Shown here in pieces: positions 6,343 through 14,347 of a stretch of DNA of 19,634 nt. The notes beneath the pieces were generated by a model. That model did not search any database and was not told the DNA's origin. It was given only the letters and a program-made list of their open reading frames with translations. Source of the stretch: Candidatus Susulua stagnicola (GTDB lineage Bacteria > Omnitrophota > Gorgyraeia > Duberdicusellales > 4484-171); contig JAVCBZ010000063.1 of the NCBI GenBank assembly GCA_030765735.1, positions 1 through 19,634 on the forward strand. The letters are read 5' to 3'. A program made the position numbers and the translations under genes. Each line of letters starts with the position of its first letter. Position 1 is the stretch's first letter.

Positions 6343-7106
6343 TTAACACCTCGACAAAAAAACATCTGATAAGTAGCTATTATATTCTTGAATCTCTTTT
6401 TATAAATCTTCTCTATTAATGCTATTGTCCGGGGAGTCCAAAAAATTTCCCCCTTTAGTCCACTACCTCTTGTCCCGGTACATCTTAAGCTCTCTAATAA
6501 ATCTAACAACGATTTAAATTGTTGATCACAAAACCCTTCTTCTACGCTAATTTCTGTGAAAATAGCTTTTAATATCGTCTCTATTTTCTTCTTATTTAAA
6601 AAATTACTAGCGCTTATTAAAATAGGTTTATTAAGAAACTCCTCTAGACAACTATGTAACTGGAAAAAAGTCTTTGGTCCAAAAGTAGAAAATAAAATAA
6701 TTCCGCCCTTATTAAGAGCTTGCTTATATCTTATTAAATCTGATTCTAAATCTTGAAACCATTGAAAACTAGCATTAGAGCTTATCAAACCAAACTTTTC
6801 CCCTAACTCAACCTTTTCAGCATCAGCAACAATAAAATCTATTTTTTTATCATCCAATTTTCTCTTAGCAACTTTAATCATCTCAGAAGATAAATCTAGA
6901 GCCATTATCTTAGCTTTGGGAAATTTATCTTTTAATAGTTTGGTGTAATTACCGGTTCCACAACCAATATCTAAAATTTTTGAGAAACTTTCTCCCTTAA
7001 TTTTTTTAATCAGCATAGAAGCAGAAAAGTTCTGAACCTTTGAATGCTGATCATAATTCCCAGCATGCTTTGAAAAATTTTCTTCTATTATTATTTTATT
7101 TATCAT
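6339..7106 (-). CDS. bioC: Malonyl-[ACP] O-methyltransferase
   Basis: BioC methylates malonyl-ACP with SAM so that the disguised ester can be elongated to pimeloyl-ACP. The 255-residue Rossmann methyltransferase shows the BioC N-terminus (FSKHAGNYDQHSKVQ, 11-25), SAM motif I DIGCGTGN (46-53), and the acidic motif DLSSEM (71-76). The position inside the bio operon makes BioC much more likely than another class I methyltransferase. It overlaps the upstream esterase and downstream bioD by 4 nt each, indicating coupled translation. Confidence 0.92.
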   Translation of the reverse strand: MINKIIIEENFSKHAGNYDQHSKVQNFSASMLIKKIKGESFSKILDIGCGTGNYTKLLKDKFPKAKIMALDLSSEMIKVAKRKLDDKKIDFIVADAEKVELGEKFGLISSNASFQWFQDLESDLIRYKQALNKGGIILFSTFGPKTFFQLHSCLEEFLNKPILISASNFLNKKKIETILKAIFTEISVEEGFCDQQFKSLLDLLESLRCTGTRGSGLKGEIFWTPRTIALIEKIYKKRFKNIIATYQMFFCRGVK

Positions 7107-7783
7107 ATATACTTTTTTAAATCAGTTTCTAGAAAAAGAGCATGACCACAATTTTTAATAGTTATTAACTCAGCTCCCACTAATCCTTTACAAACTTCTC
7201 TAGCTTCATTAATTGGCGCTATTTGGTCCCGCTCTCCGTGTATAATTTTTATTTTCTTTATTGCTGATAATTCTTGAGTATTTATCTGCGACTTTACTAA
7301 GTAATCTAAAGTTTTAAGCAAATATTCTAAATCAAAATCCTGGCAGTAGGCTTTAAGTAAATTTTCCTTAAACCAGCTCATACTCTTTGGCTTAAAAAAA
7401 CATTGTTGATAAAATTTATAAAGATAGGTTTTCTTGCTTCTCTTAAGCAGTTTTCCTATTTCAGCTGTTTTTTCTTGATTATATTTCTTTCTTATTCCTA
7501 GGAGAATGAGTTCTTCTGTTAACTCAGGATATTCCTGAGCAAATCTTGCAGCTAAAAACCCACCTAAAGACCAGCCCAATAAAGAGACCTTCTTTATCCC
7601 CTTATTCCTTAAGGCATTAAAAAGACTAGTTTCAAAACTAGAAAAAGAAAAATCAATAAGTAATAAATAGTTAAATTCTAAATTCAATAAATCAAAAATC
7701 CTATAATCAGTAGCCCATCCGGGAATAAGCACAATAGTCTTATCTTTCCCTCTATCTAAGTATTTAAAATTTGAACCTAACAT
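7103..7783 (-). CDS. Alpha/beta hydrolase, probable pimeloyl-[ACP] methyl ester esterase (BioH role)
   Basis: A 226-residue alpha/beta hydrolase with 'VLIPGWATDYRIF' near the N-terminus, the nucleophile elbow GWSLGG (70-75, Ser72), Asp186 in HGERDQIAP, and His214 in NCGHALFLE: a complete Ser-Asp-His triad. GWSLGG is the elbow of BioH. The gene sits between bioF and bioC, where BioH/BioG-type esterases that demethylate pimeloyl-ACP methyl ester are found. By family and position it should free pimeloyl-ACP for BioF. Whether it belongs to BioH, BioG or another isozyme family cannot be settled by eye; it is shorter than E. coli BioH (256 aa). It overlaps bioF by 7 nt and bioC by 4 nt. Confidence 0.82.
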   Translation of the reverse strand: MLGSNFKYLDRGKDKTIVLIPGWATDYRIFDLLNLEFNYLLLIDFSFSSFETSLFNALRNKGIKKVSLLGWSLGGFLAARFAQEYPELTEELILLGIRKKYNQEKTAEIGKLLKRSKKTYLYKFYQQCFFKPKSMSWFKENLLKAYCQDFDLEYLLKTLDYLVKSQINTQELSAIKKIKIIHGERDQIAPINEAREVCKGLVGAELITIKNCGHALFLETDLKKYI

Positions 7784-8916
7784 AAATCTTTAATAAGCCT
7801 TTCTAAAATTTCTTTGGAATGATTTACAGTTAATGAAAATCTTAACCGAGATTCTCCAGTTGGTACAGTAGGCGGCCGTATTGGAAGAACCCAATAGCCT
7901 TTTTTCTGCAATTCTTCACTGATTTTAATTACTTTCTGATTATCAGAAATAATTACTGGCACTATTTGAGATGAACCTTTTACTTTAAACCCTAAATCTT
8001 TTAAGGATTGGCGAAAATAATTAGCATTATTAATAAGCTTTTCTCTGCGCTCTGGTTCTTCTGCCACTAACTCTAAACTAGCTAAATTTGTTGCAATTAC
8101 TGCAGGTGGAAGAGCGGTAGAATATATAAAACTTCTGGCTGTATTTATTAAATAGTTAACTAAAATCTCTGAACAAGCAACATAACCGCCAAAACTTCCC
8201 AAGGCCTTACTAAAAGTTCCCATTATTAAATCTACCCCTTGGACTAAGCTTTCTTCCTCAATCACACCAGTTCCATTCTTACCAAATATTCCAGTAGCAT
8301 GGGCTTCATCTACAATTAATTTACAATTATACTTTTCTTTCAAACCAACTAATTCTTTTAATCTTGATCTATCTCCATCCATGCTAAAAATTGTCTCACT
8401 AATTATTAAGGCTTCTTTAGCTTTATGCCTCTGTTGTTTTAATAACTGATCTAAGTGATTTGAATCATTATGCCTATAGCGAAAAAACTTTGCTCCCGAT
8501 AAAACTATTCCATCTATTATGCTGGCATGATTTAGCTTATCAGAAAAAATAACATCACCACGATTACAAATAGCACTTATTATGCCGAGATTAGCCTGAT
8601 AGCCAGAATTGAAAATTAGGGCTTTTTCTTTGCCTTTGAAATCGGCTGTTTTCTCTTCTAGCTGATGGTAAATATCCAAATCTCCACTTAAAAGTCTAGA
8701 AGCTGATGAGCCTACGCCTAATCTTTCTATTGCTTCTTTGGCAATTCTTTTTAATTTAGGATGAGTTGAAAAGCCTAAGTAATCATTAGAAGATAGATCA
8801 ATATATTCTTTACCCTCTACTAATCTTAACCCTTCTCCGCGATAATTTGCTGGCTTTAAAACCCTTAGCAAATTATCTTCTTTTCTTTTCTTTAAAAATT
8901 CTTCTATTCGTCCCAT
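7777..8916 (-). CDS. bioF: 8-amino-7-oxononanoate synthase (KAPA synthase)
   Basis: This PLP enzyme condenses pimeloyl-ACP (or -CoA) with alanine. The 379 residues are family length. Motifs are SSNDYLG (42-48), GSGxSR-like VGSSASRLLSG (68-78), LNHAS (128-132), DEAHATG (203-209) and the Schiff-base Lys237 in GTFSKALGSFGG. It belongs to the alpha-oxoamine synthase family, which includes Kbl and HemA, but the biotin operon context makes BioF secure. The start overlaps the end of bioB by 13 nt. Confidence 0.95.
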   Translation of the reverse strand: MGRIEEFLKKRKEDNLLRVLKPANYRGEGLRLVEGKEYIDLSSNDYLGFSTHPKLKRIAKEAIERLGVGSSASRLLSGDLDIYHQLEEKTADFKGKEKALIFNSGYQANLGIISAICNRGDVIFSDKLNHASIIDGIVLSGAKFFRYRHNDSNHLDQLLKQQRHKAKEALIISETIFSMDGDRSRLKELVGLKEKYNCKLIVDEAHATGIFGKNGTGVIEEESLVQGVDLIMGTFSKALGSFGGYVACSEILVNYLINTARSFIYSTALPPAVIATNLASLELVAEEPERREKLINNANYFRQSLKDLGFKVKGSSQIVPVIISDNQKVIKISEELQKKGYWVLPIRPPTVPTGESRLRFSLTVNHSKEILERLIKDLC

Positions 8917-9821
8917 AATTTTTTAACTTCTTCTACAAGTTTATAATCAGCTTCAAGTTCCCTTCCCTTAACGGTTAAATAACCTCCAATTAGCATTCCA
9001 TTAGCTCCAGCCATAAATCCTAATCCTTGAAAATCTCCTAAAGCACTTTCTCTTCCAGCTACTATTTTTATCGCTTTATCCTTTAAAATTATTCTAAAAA
9101 TAGATAAAGTTCTAATAACATCATTACAAGAAATTGGTTTTACATTTTCTAGAGAAGTTCCTTTTATCGGTACTAAAATATTTATTGGTACTGAATCTAC
9201 ATCTAAATCTTTTAAAACTAAAGCCATATCAATTCTATCCTGCCAAGCCTCACCGATTCCAATTATTCCCCCACTACAAACTTCCAACCCTTGTTCTTTA
9301 GCAGCTCTTATTGTATTAACTCTCTGTTGAAAATTATGAGTTGAAACTATTTGTTTATAAAATTTCGGGGAGGTTTCAATATTATGATGATAGAAAGTGA
9401 GACCAGCTTGTTTTAGTTTCTTTAACTCTTCTTTTTTTAAAGCTCCTAAAGAAGCACAGACAGTAATACCAATTTCTTTTTTAATTTGAGAAATCGCTGA
9501 AATTATTTCTTCTAACTCTAAAAGAGTAAGACGATTCCCACTAGTTACAATGCCAAAATTTTCAGCCCCAATCTCTTTAGCTTTTTTGGCAGCTTTTACA
9601 ATTTCTTGTTTTTTTCTTAAAGGATAGGTCGCTATATTAGTAGCATGATATGTTGACTGAGCACAAAACTTACAATCTTGGTTACAATAACCAGATTTAG
9701 CATTTATAATACTGCATAACTCAAACTTAGAACCTAAATATTCTCTTCGGATTTTATTGGCTAAAGATAGTAATTCTAGCAAGGGCAGCTTAAGCAAAGA
9801 GTTCAAATATTCCTTTTCCAT
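8904..9821 (-). CDS. bioB: Biotin synthase
   Basis: BioB is the radical SAM enzyme that inserts sulfur into dethiobiotin, sacrificing a [2Fe-2S] cluster. From the ATG at 9821 it has 305 residues. The radical SAM cluster ligands are C46, C50 and C53 (GYCNQDCKFCAQS). The usual [2Fe-2S] ligands are visible in 'TVCASLG' and 'EVCSGGIIGIGE', with Arg in 'AGRESALG'. An upstream in-frame GTG at 9857 would add 12 residues, but a strong GGAGGT Shine-Dalgarno (9832-9837) sits 10 nt before the 9821 ATG. The predicted transcription start near 9841 also lies downstream of the GTG. It leads the operon bioB-F-esterase-C-D under a BirA operator. Confidence 0.96.
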   Translation of the reverse strand: MEKEYLNSLLKLPLLELLSLANKIRREYLGSKFELCSIINAKSGYCNQDCKFCAQSTYHATNIATYPLRKKQEIVKAAKKAKEIGAENFGIVTSGNRLTLLELEEIISAISQIKKEIGITVCASLGALKKEELKKLKQAGLTFYHHNIETSPKFYKQIVSTHNFQQRVNTIRAAKEQGLEVCSGGIIGIGEAWQDRIDMALVLKDLDVDSVPINILVPIKGTSLENVKPISCNDVIRTLSIFRIILKDKAIKIVAGRESALGDFQGLGFMAGANGMLIGGYLTVKGRELEADYKLVEEVKKLWDE

Positions 9822-9838
9822 ATTGGTATTTACCTCCA

Positions 9839-9870
9839 TTGTCACCCATTGTAACACTGAAGGTTTACAA
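9839..9870. promoter_or_regulatory. BirA operator
   Basis: On the minus strand TTGTAAACC (9862-9870, a perfect match to the known half-site) is followed by 14 nt and GGGTGACAA (9839-9847, 7 of 9 matches to GGTTTACAA). Both spacing and half-sites fit the conserved bacterial BirA site TTGTAAACC-N14/15-GGTTTACAA. It lies between the -35 box and the transcription start of bioB, and birA with a DNA-binding domain is adjacent. Confidence 0.85.
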
Positions 9871-9876
9871 TGCCAA
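9848..9876 (-). promoter_or_regulatory. bioB operon promoter
   Basis: TTGGCA (9871-9876, 5 of 6) and TACAAT (9848-9853, 5 of 6) are exactly 17 nt apart on the minus strand. Transcription would begin near 9841, just before the GGAGGT ribosome-binding site. The BirA operator covers the spacer, -10 box and start point, a simple repression layout. Confidence 0.75.
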
Positions 9877-9901
9877 AAGGAAAAATTGAAAATTAAAGGT
9901 T

Positions 9902-10876
9902 TTAAATATTAATCTTTGTAACGTCTCCGGAAGTTATTTTTTCTATTCTGCCATTAGTTTTTCGCAAAAGAAGATATCCTTTCTCATCTATTCCAATAGC
10001 TTCGCCGATTATTTGTTTATTAGAAACTTCTACTTTTACTTGTTTGCCCCAGAGAAAACAAAACTCCTTCCATTCTTTAAGTAAATTAGAAAAACCTTGG
10101 TATTGAGCTTGAAGATAACAAATTTCTATCTCCTCCAATATTCTCTTAGCAATCTCTACTCGTGATACCTTCTTGTTTAAATTTAAGAATAAAGAAGTAG
10201 CTCCTGGCGGTAAATCTTGAGAATTAACATTAATTCCTATACCTACTACTACAAAATTAACTCTATCAGCTTCAGCACTCATCTCACAAAGTATTCCGCC
10301 TAATTTTTTCTCCTTAAAATAAATATCATTAGGCCACTTTACTGAGCACTCAACCCCAGTTGCTTTTTTTATCCCCCGTAAACAACCTAAAGATATAAGA
10401 AGGGTAATTTGAGGAACCTCTTGGACAAGAAGAAAGTAAGGCTTAAGAAGTAGAGAAAGATAAATTCCTCCTTCTGGAGAAATCCATTTCCTTTGGACGC
10501 GACCTCTGCCTTTTTTTTGGGTTTGAGCAAATACTGCTATGCCCTCAGGCGCCTCCTCTAATCCTAATTGCCAAGCAATATTTTGAGTAGAATCCACTAC
10601 TTCCCTGTATTGAATATTTTTTCCTATGAACCGAGTATCTAACTTATGTTGAATTTCCCAAGAATAAAATTTATCAGGACAAGAAATGAGTTTATAGCCT
10701 AAACGAGGAGTAGCCCTAATCTCATAGCCACAATCAATAAGCTTGCTAACATGCCTACTTAAAGTCTGACGGCTAAGATTTAGATTCTTAGCTAACTTCT
10801 CTCCGGAAATATAGCTACCACTATTCTTTAACTCCTCAAGAATTATATAATTTAAATCTCTGCCAGATTTTTTCAT
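9902..10876 (-). CDS. birA: Bifunctional biotin-[acetyl-CoA-carboxylase] ligase / biotin operon repressor
   Basis: BirA activates biotin to biotinoyl-AMP, attaches it to the biotin carboxyl carrier protein and, as holo-repressor, binds the bio operator. The 324 residues have an N-terminal winged helix (about 8-62, with 'GEKLAKNLNLSRQTLSRHVSKL'). The catalytic domain has GRGRVQRKW (123-131), KWPND (180-184), GGILCE (193-198) and GIGINVN (212-218), and a small C-terminal SH3-like domain (about 275-324) follows. The N-terminal domain makes it a class II ligase, consistent with the operator upstream of bioB 26-35 nt downstream of its stop. TATAAT lies 12 nt before the ATG with no good -35 box and no Shine-Dalgarno. 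It may also be transcribed from the sulfur operon, which ends 68 nt upstream. Confidence 0.95.
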   Translation of the reverse strand: MKKSGRDLNYIILEELKNSGSYISGEKLAKNLNLSRQTLSRHVSKLIDCGYEIRATPRLGYKLISCPDKFYSWEIQHKLDTRFIGKNIQYREVVDSTQNIAWQLGLEEAPEGIAVFAQTQKKGRGRVQRKWISPEGGIYLSLLLKPYFLLVQEVPQITLLISLGCLRGIKKATGVECSVKWPNDIYFKEKKLGGILCEMSAEADRVNFVVVGIGINVNSQDLPPGATSLFLNLNKKVSRVEIAKRILEEIEICYLQAQYQGFSNLLKEWKEFCFLWGKQVKVEVSNKQIIGEAIGIDEKGYLLLRKTNGRIEKITSGDVTKINI

Positions 10877-10944
10877 ATAATATTAATTATTATATTTTAA
10901 AAGATTTTTAGAAGAGTATTAAGAAAAAGACGGCTCTTAACCAT

Positions 10945-11352
10945 TTAGAACTTTATCGTCATGGCCTTATAGGGACATACTCCAACGCAGACACCACAAG
11001 CAATGCATTTTTCTTGGTGGAAAATAATTTTTTTATCTTTTTGATTAACTTCAAAAGCCTCCACCGGACAAACCCCCACACATAAACCACAATGAACACA
11101 TTTTTCTTCATCGCGAATTACATCCTGAGATAATACCTGCATTTTGACCGCTGAGTCTTTTAAATATTTTATAGCTTTTTTATACTCATCTTCTTGGCCT
11201 TTTAATTCTAAAACCATCAAGCTTTCTTCGCTAGGACTTACTACTGCCTTTAGAATATTAAATTCTAAGTCAAAATCTTTAGTTAACTTATAAATTATTG
11301 GTTTATCCACAAGACCAGAAGGAAAATGAAGAACTATTTTCTGTGAATACAT
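10945..11352 (-). CDS. NIL domain plus 2[4Fe-4S] ferredoxin, homocysteine synthesis partner
   Basis: The 135-residue protein joins an N-terminal NIL domain (about 1-75, ACT-like fold) to a bacterial-type ferredoxin with two perfect clusters: C85, C88, C91, C95 and C116, C119, C122, C126, each CxxCxxCxxxCP. Next to DUF39 this is the MA1822-type partner. In methanogens the pair supports homocysteine formation from aspartate semialdehyde and a sulfide-derived sulfur, and the ferredoxin presumably supplies electrons. The start lies 2 nt after the DUF39 stop, with a GGGGTGAG ribosome-binding site inside the end of that gene. It is the last clear member of the sulfur operon. Confidence 0.88.
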   Translation of the reverse strand: MYSQKIVLHFPSGLVDKPIIYKLTKDFDLEFNILKAVVSPSEESLMVLELKGQEDEYKKAIKYLKDSAVKMQVLSQDVIRDEEKCVHCGLCVGVCPVEAFEVNQKDKKIIFHQEKCIACGVCVGVCPYKAMTIKF

Positions 11353-11354
11353 AA

Positions 11355-12569
11355 TTACTCACCCCCCTTGATTTCCCTTACCTTAAAGGGCTTAGGCTTA
11401 TAACCAGAATCTGAACCTGGAAAAGAAGCTATTGATTCTGAAAGCAGAAACTCGCCTTTAGTTATTTTCTCTTTTAACTCACCAGCAATTTCCACTGCTT
11501 TAGAATAACTAGATATCCCAGCAGTAATAACTTTTTTTCCAGAAACTTTAATGCTTCCTGATTTTAAATCTGCATAGCTTACCCTGCCTAAATTATCTGT
11601 TGACCCTTGAGGATAAGCTTTGCTGTAATCAACTATATTAGTAAAAATCTCACTATCACTTACAGCCGTATACTTTGCTATTTCCTGATTAAGCACTGGT
11701 ATTGGCACACCTATACCTACTGCAAGAGAAACGCCATACCCCTGAAAACTTACACCTTTAATCCACTTTGGGCTCATTTGTTTTAAATCCCCAATTACTG
11801 AAACAGTCCCAGCAGGAGACAAAGGAACGCCTCCTTCAGTTCTCTTAACCCCAGGATTATGTTGAGTCCCATGCCAAGTAATATAACCAATCCCTCCACC
11901 TAAAAGAATTTTTGTTCCAATACCAATAGTTTTGTAAAAGGGATCATTGAGAAGTGGTGATAATTGACCAGCACTACAATAATTAGCATTACCTAAGTTA
12001 GGTATTAATGTTCCCATATAAGTATAAATTGTTTTACCCGATAAATTCACAGCAACATTATAATTCTGATATAAATTTCTTGGATTAAAAAAAATTGCTT
12101 CATTAACATCTCTTAAATTAAGAAGAGTCCTTAACTTTTTAGCAGGATAACAATCTGTTCCATAAGCTGTTGCTTTTAATTTTAAATCTTTTCCTTTGAC
12201 TAAGTCCTCTATCACATGCCCCCCACCATATTTAAATTCTCCAGGAAAAACTTTATTTTTAGGATCTTCCTCAGACAAAGCCGTAGCTCCAATACAAATA
12301 TCTACTGCAGCAAAACCAGTATAAGCTTCTACACCATTAAGAGTGGCTCTTCCACCTCCTAATTTTATTTTAGGTTTAGTATGGCCTACATTAAGATAGA
12401 CTCCTGATGAACACATAGGGCCAAAAGTAGCTGTAGTCACCACATCTACCTTTTCTGCTGCTGCAGCTGCTCCTCTATCGTTAACAATCTGAATCATTTC
12501 TTCAGCCGTAACAACAACTGCTTCTCCCTTTTTAATTCTTTCATTTATCTGAGCTACTGTTTTCGCCAT
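11355..12569 (-). CDS. Homocysteine biosynthesis protein (DUF39/HcyBio family)
   Basis: A 404-residue DUF39 (HcyBio) protein, the MA1821-type enzyme for sulfide-based homocysteine synthesis in methanogens and many anaerobes. The conserved cysteine sites include C53 in FGPMCSSG and C140 in YGTDCYP; the family is thought to carry a persulfide on a conserved cysteine. Other family blocks are KLGGGRATLNGV (about 69-80), FNPRNLYQNYNVAVN (161-175) and the GGGIGYITWHGTQHNPGV stretch. Unlike the archaeal fusion, it has no C-terminal CBS pair. The start at 12569 is preceded by a GGGGG-rich ribosome-binding site. It is 13 nt downstream of thi4 and 2 nt upstream of its NIL-ferredoxin partner. Substrate use is inferred from the family. 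Confidence 0.88.
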   Translation of the reverse strand: MAKTVAQINERIKKGEAVVVTAEEMIQIVNDRGAAAAAEKVDVVTTATFGPMCSSGVYLNVGHTKPKIKLGGGRATLNGVEAYTGFAAVDICIGATALSEEDPKNKVFPGEFKYGGGHVIEDLVKGKDLKLKATAYGTDCYPAKKLRTLLNLRDVNEAIFFNPRNLYQNYNVAVNLSGKTIYTYMGTLIPNLGNANYCSAGQLSPLLNDPFYKTIGIGTKILLGGGIGYITWHGTQHNPGVKRTEGGVPLSPAGTVSVIGDLKQMSPKWIKGVSFQGYGVSLAVGIGVPIPVLNQEIAKYTAVSDSEIFTNIVDYSKAYPQGSTDNLGRVSYADLKSGSIKVSGKKVITAGISSYSKAVEIAGELKEKITKGEFLLSESIASFPGSDSGYKPKPFKVREIKGGE

Positions 12570-12582
12570 TTTCTTCCCCCTC

Positions 12583-13353
12583 TTATACTATCTTCTTTAA
12601 GTCCTCAGCTAGTTTTTTCCCGGATAAAAGCATTCCTCCAAATATAGGTCCCATTCGTGGCATTCCAAACACAGCATTAGCTGCCATACCACAAACATAA
12701 AGCCCAGGACAAACTTCTTTGGTGTTTTTAACAACTGTATTTTCTGCAGCTTCAGCCCACATAGACTTCTCACCTAATATTCTCCCTGTTTTTGTCTTTA
12801 ATTTCAAGTCTGATTTATTCTGAACTACTTTTACAACTTCACACGGGTGACCAGTTGAATCAACAACAACTTTTGCTCTTATAGTTAAAGGATCAACATG
12901 TAAATTTGCCATCTCAACAGTGGTCCAATTAATAACCAATCCACAAACTCTTTTTCTCTTAACCATAACATCTTCAACAAAAACTGCATTGATTACAGTT
13001 GCTCCGCTATTAACAGCCTGATATGCTAGTGCACTTACACACTCCACAGAATCAGCCAAATAATAGCCCTTTTTATATTTCTTAGTACGTATAGAAAATT
13101 TATCTAAAAGACTTTTTGCTTCCTTTTGAACTACTATTTCATTAAAAAGCATTCCTCCACCCCACATACCACCGCCAATAGAAAGTTTTTTTTCAAAAAT
13201 AACAACTTTTTTACCAGCTTTAGCTAAATAATGAGCACAAATAAGACCAGCTGGTCCTGCACCAGCAATAGCAACATCAACATCTAAACACTTTATTAAT
13301 TTATCTTTATAAGATTCGATAATAGCTTTTGAAATGATTACTTCATCCAACAT
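12583..13353 (-). CDS. thi4: Sulfide-dependent thiazole synthase, Thi4 family
   Basis: Thi4 builds the ADP-thiazole carboxylate of thiamine from NAD, glycine and sulfur. The 256 residues show the dinucleotide-binding GAGPAGL (31-37), the glycine-rich GGGMWGGGMLF (60-70), SVECVSALA (102-110) and a C-terminal 'GMAANAVFGMPRMGPIFGGMLLSGKKLAED'. At the position of the suicidal sulfur-donor Cys of yeast THI4 it has His152, in NLHVDPLTI, as in methanogen enzymes that use free sulfide with iron and turn over repeatedly. The 2-thiocarboxylate/ThiG route is not visible. Spacing of 19 nt from cysK and 13 nt to DUF39, with an AGGAG ribosome-binding site, puts it inside the sulfur operon. It could alternatively be called ribose-1,5-bisphosphate isomerase-like, but the motif set fits Thi4. 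Confidence 0.9.
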   Translation of the reverse strand: MLDEVIISKAIIESYKDKLIKCLDVDVAIAGAGPAGLICAHYLAKAGKKVVIFEKKLSIGGGMWGGGMLFNEIVVQKEAKSLLDKFSIRTKKYKKGYYLADSVECVSALAYQAVNSGATVINAVFVEDVMVKRKRVCGLVINWTTVEMANLHVDPLTIRAKVVVDSTGHPCEVVKVVQNKSDLKLKTKTGRILGEKSMWAEAAENTVVKNTKEVCPGLYVCGMAANAVFGMPRMGPIFGGMLLSGKKLAEDLKKIV

Positions 13354-13372
13354 AATTACTCCTTTTTACAAT

Positions 13373-14281
13373 CTACACAGAAAGATATCTTTCTCCTGTA
13401 TCTGGCATTATTACTACTATTAATTTACCCTTGTTCTCTTCTCTTTTTGCAACCTCTAAAGCTGCTGATACTGCTGCACCACTTGAAATTCCAGCTAAAA
13501 TACCTTCTTTTTTAGCCAAAGAATCAACCCTAGCAATAGCATCCTTATATTCTACACAAATTATCTCATCAAGCAAATCTTTCCTTAAAATTTCTGGAAC
13601 AAAACCAGCACCAATGCCCTGAATCCCATGAGGACCAGGTTTACCTCCAGAAAGAACTGCAGATTCTTTAGGCTCAACAGCAATAATTTTGATTCCGGGT
13701 TTTTTACTTTTTAAGGCTAAAGCTATTCCAGTAATAGTACCTCCAGTGCCTATCCCAGCTACTATAATATCTACCTTGCCTTCAGTATCTTCCCATATTT
13801 CTTGGGCTGTTGTCTCTTGATGTATCCTAGGATTTGCTGGATTCTTAAACTGCTGAGGAATAAAAGAATTTTTATTAGCTTTTGCAAGCTCCTCTGCTTT
13901 TTCTATTGCTCCCCGCATTCCTTTATCACTAGGAGTTAAAACTAATTCAGCTCCTAACAATGACAGTAGTTTCCTTCTCTCGATTGACATATTCTCTGGC
14001 ATAGTAAGAATTAATCTATAACCTCTCTGAGCACAAACAAGAGCCAAACCAATACCGGTATTGCCACTAGTTGGTTCAATAATTATACTATCTTCTTTGA
14101 TAAGCCCTCTTTTCTTGGCATCTTCAATCATAGCTAATCCAATTCTATCTTTTACGCTTCCGCAAGGATTAAAAAACTCAAGTTTACCTACTAAATCAGC
14201 TTTTAAATCTTTTTCTGCCTTAGCTATCCTTACTAAAGGAGTATTCCCTATAGTTTGAATAATATTATCCAATATTCTCAT
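13373..14281 (-). CDS. cysK: Cysteine synthase (O-acetylserine sulfhydrylase)
   Basis: This PLP beta-replacement enzyme makes cysteine from O-acetylserine and sulfide. The 302 residues fit the OASS family. The PLP Lys44 is in CGSVKDRIG, TSGNTG (71-76) binds substrate, GTGGTITG binds the phosphate, and 'GIQGIGAGFVP' and 'PDTGERYLS' complete the signature. No serine acetyltransferase (cysE) is in the window. The start has an AGAGGT ribosome-binding site; it lies 66 nt after the PP-loop gene and 19 nt before thi4. Confidence 0.95.
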   Translation of the reverse strand: MRILDNIIQTIGNTPLVRIAKAEKDLKADLVGKLEFFNPCGSVKDRIGLAMIEDAKKRGLIKEDSIIIEPTSGNTGIGLALVCAQRGYRLILTMPENMSIERRKLLSLLGAELVLTPSDKGMRGAIEKAEELAKANKNSFIPQQFKNPANPRIHQETTAQEIWEDTEGKVDIIVAGIGTGGTITGIALALKSKKPGIKIIAVEPKESAVLSGGKPGPHGIQGIGAGFVPEILRKDLLDEIICVEYKDAIARVDSLAKKEGILAGISSGAAVSAALEVAKREENKGKLIVVIMPDTGERYLSV

Positions 14282-14347
14282 AGTTTACCTCTCATTCTAA
14301 AAACAACTTTTTTCACAAACACTTCCTTTTTTGCTTTTCTTTAAAAA

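Noticed and set aside
8904..9857. Longer bioB from the GTG at 9857 (317 aa).
   Set aside because: It would need translation upstream of the predicted transcription start and across the BirA operator; the ATG at 9821 has the GGAGGT site.
10917..10945. TTAAGA/TCTTAA repeat as terminator between NIL-ferredoxin and birA.
   Set aside because: The stem is 6 AT-rich pairs around a 10-nt loop with no U run.
14278..14316. Minus-strand 12-codon frame (GTG start, ends TGA overlapping the cysK ATG), possible leader peptide.
   Set aside because: It has a GGAAG-like site upstream and a coupled stop, but contains no cysteine or other regulatory codon run and no alternative hairpins; chance in a 66-nt gap is likely.
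14282..14347. SAM, TPP or cysteine-responsive riboswitch or T-box before cysK.
   Set aside because: The gap is too short and lacks conserved helices or T-box sequence; the operon has a protein regulator instead.
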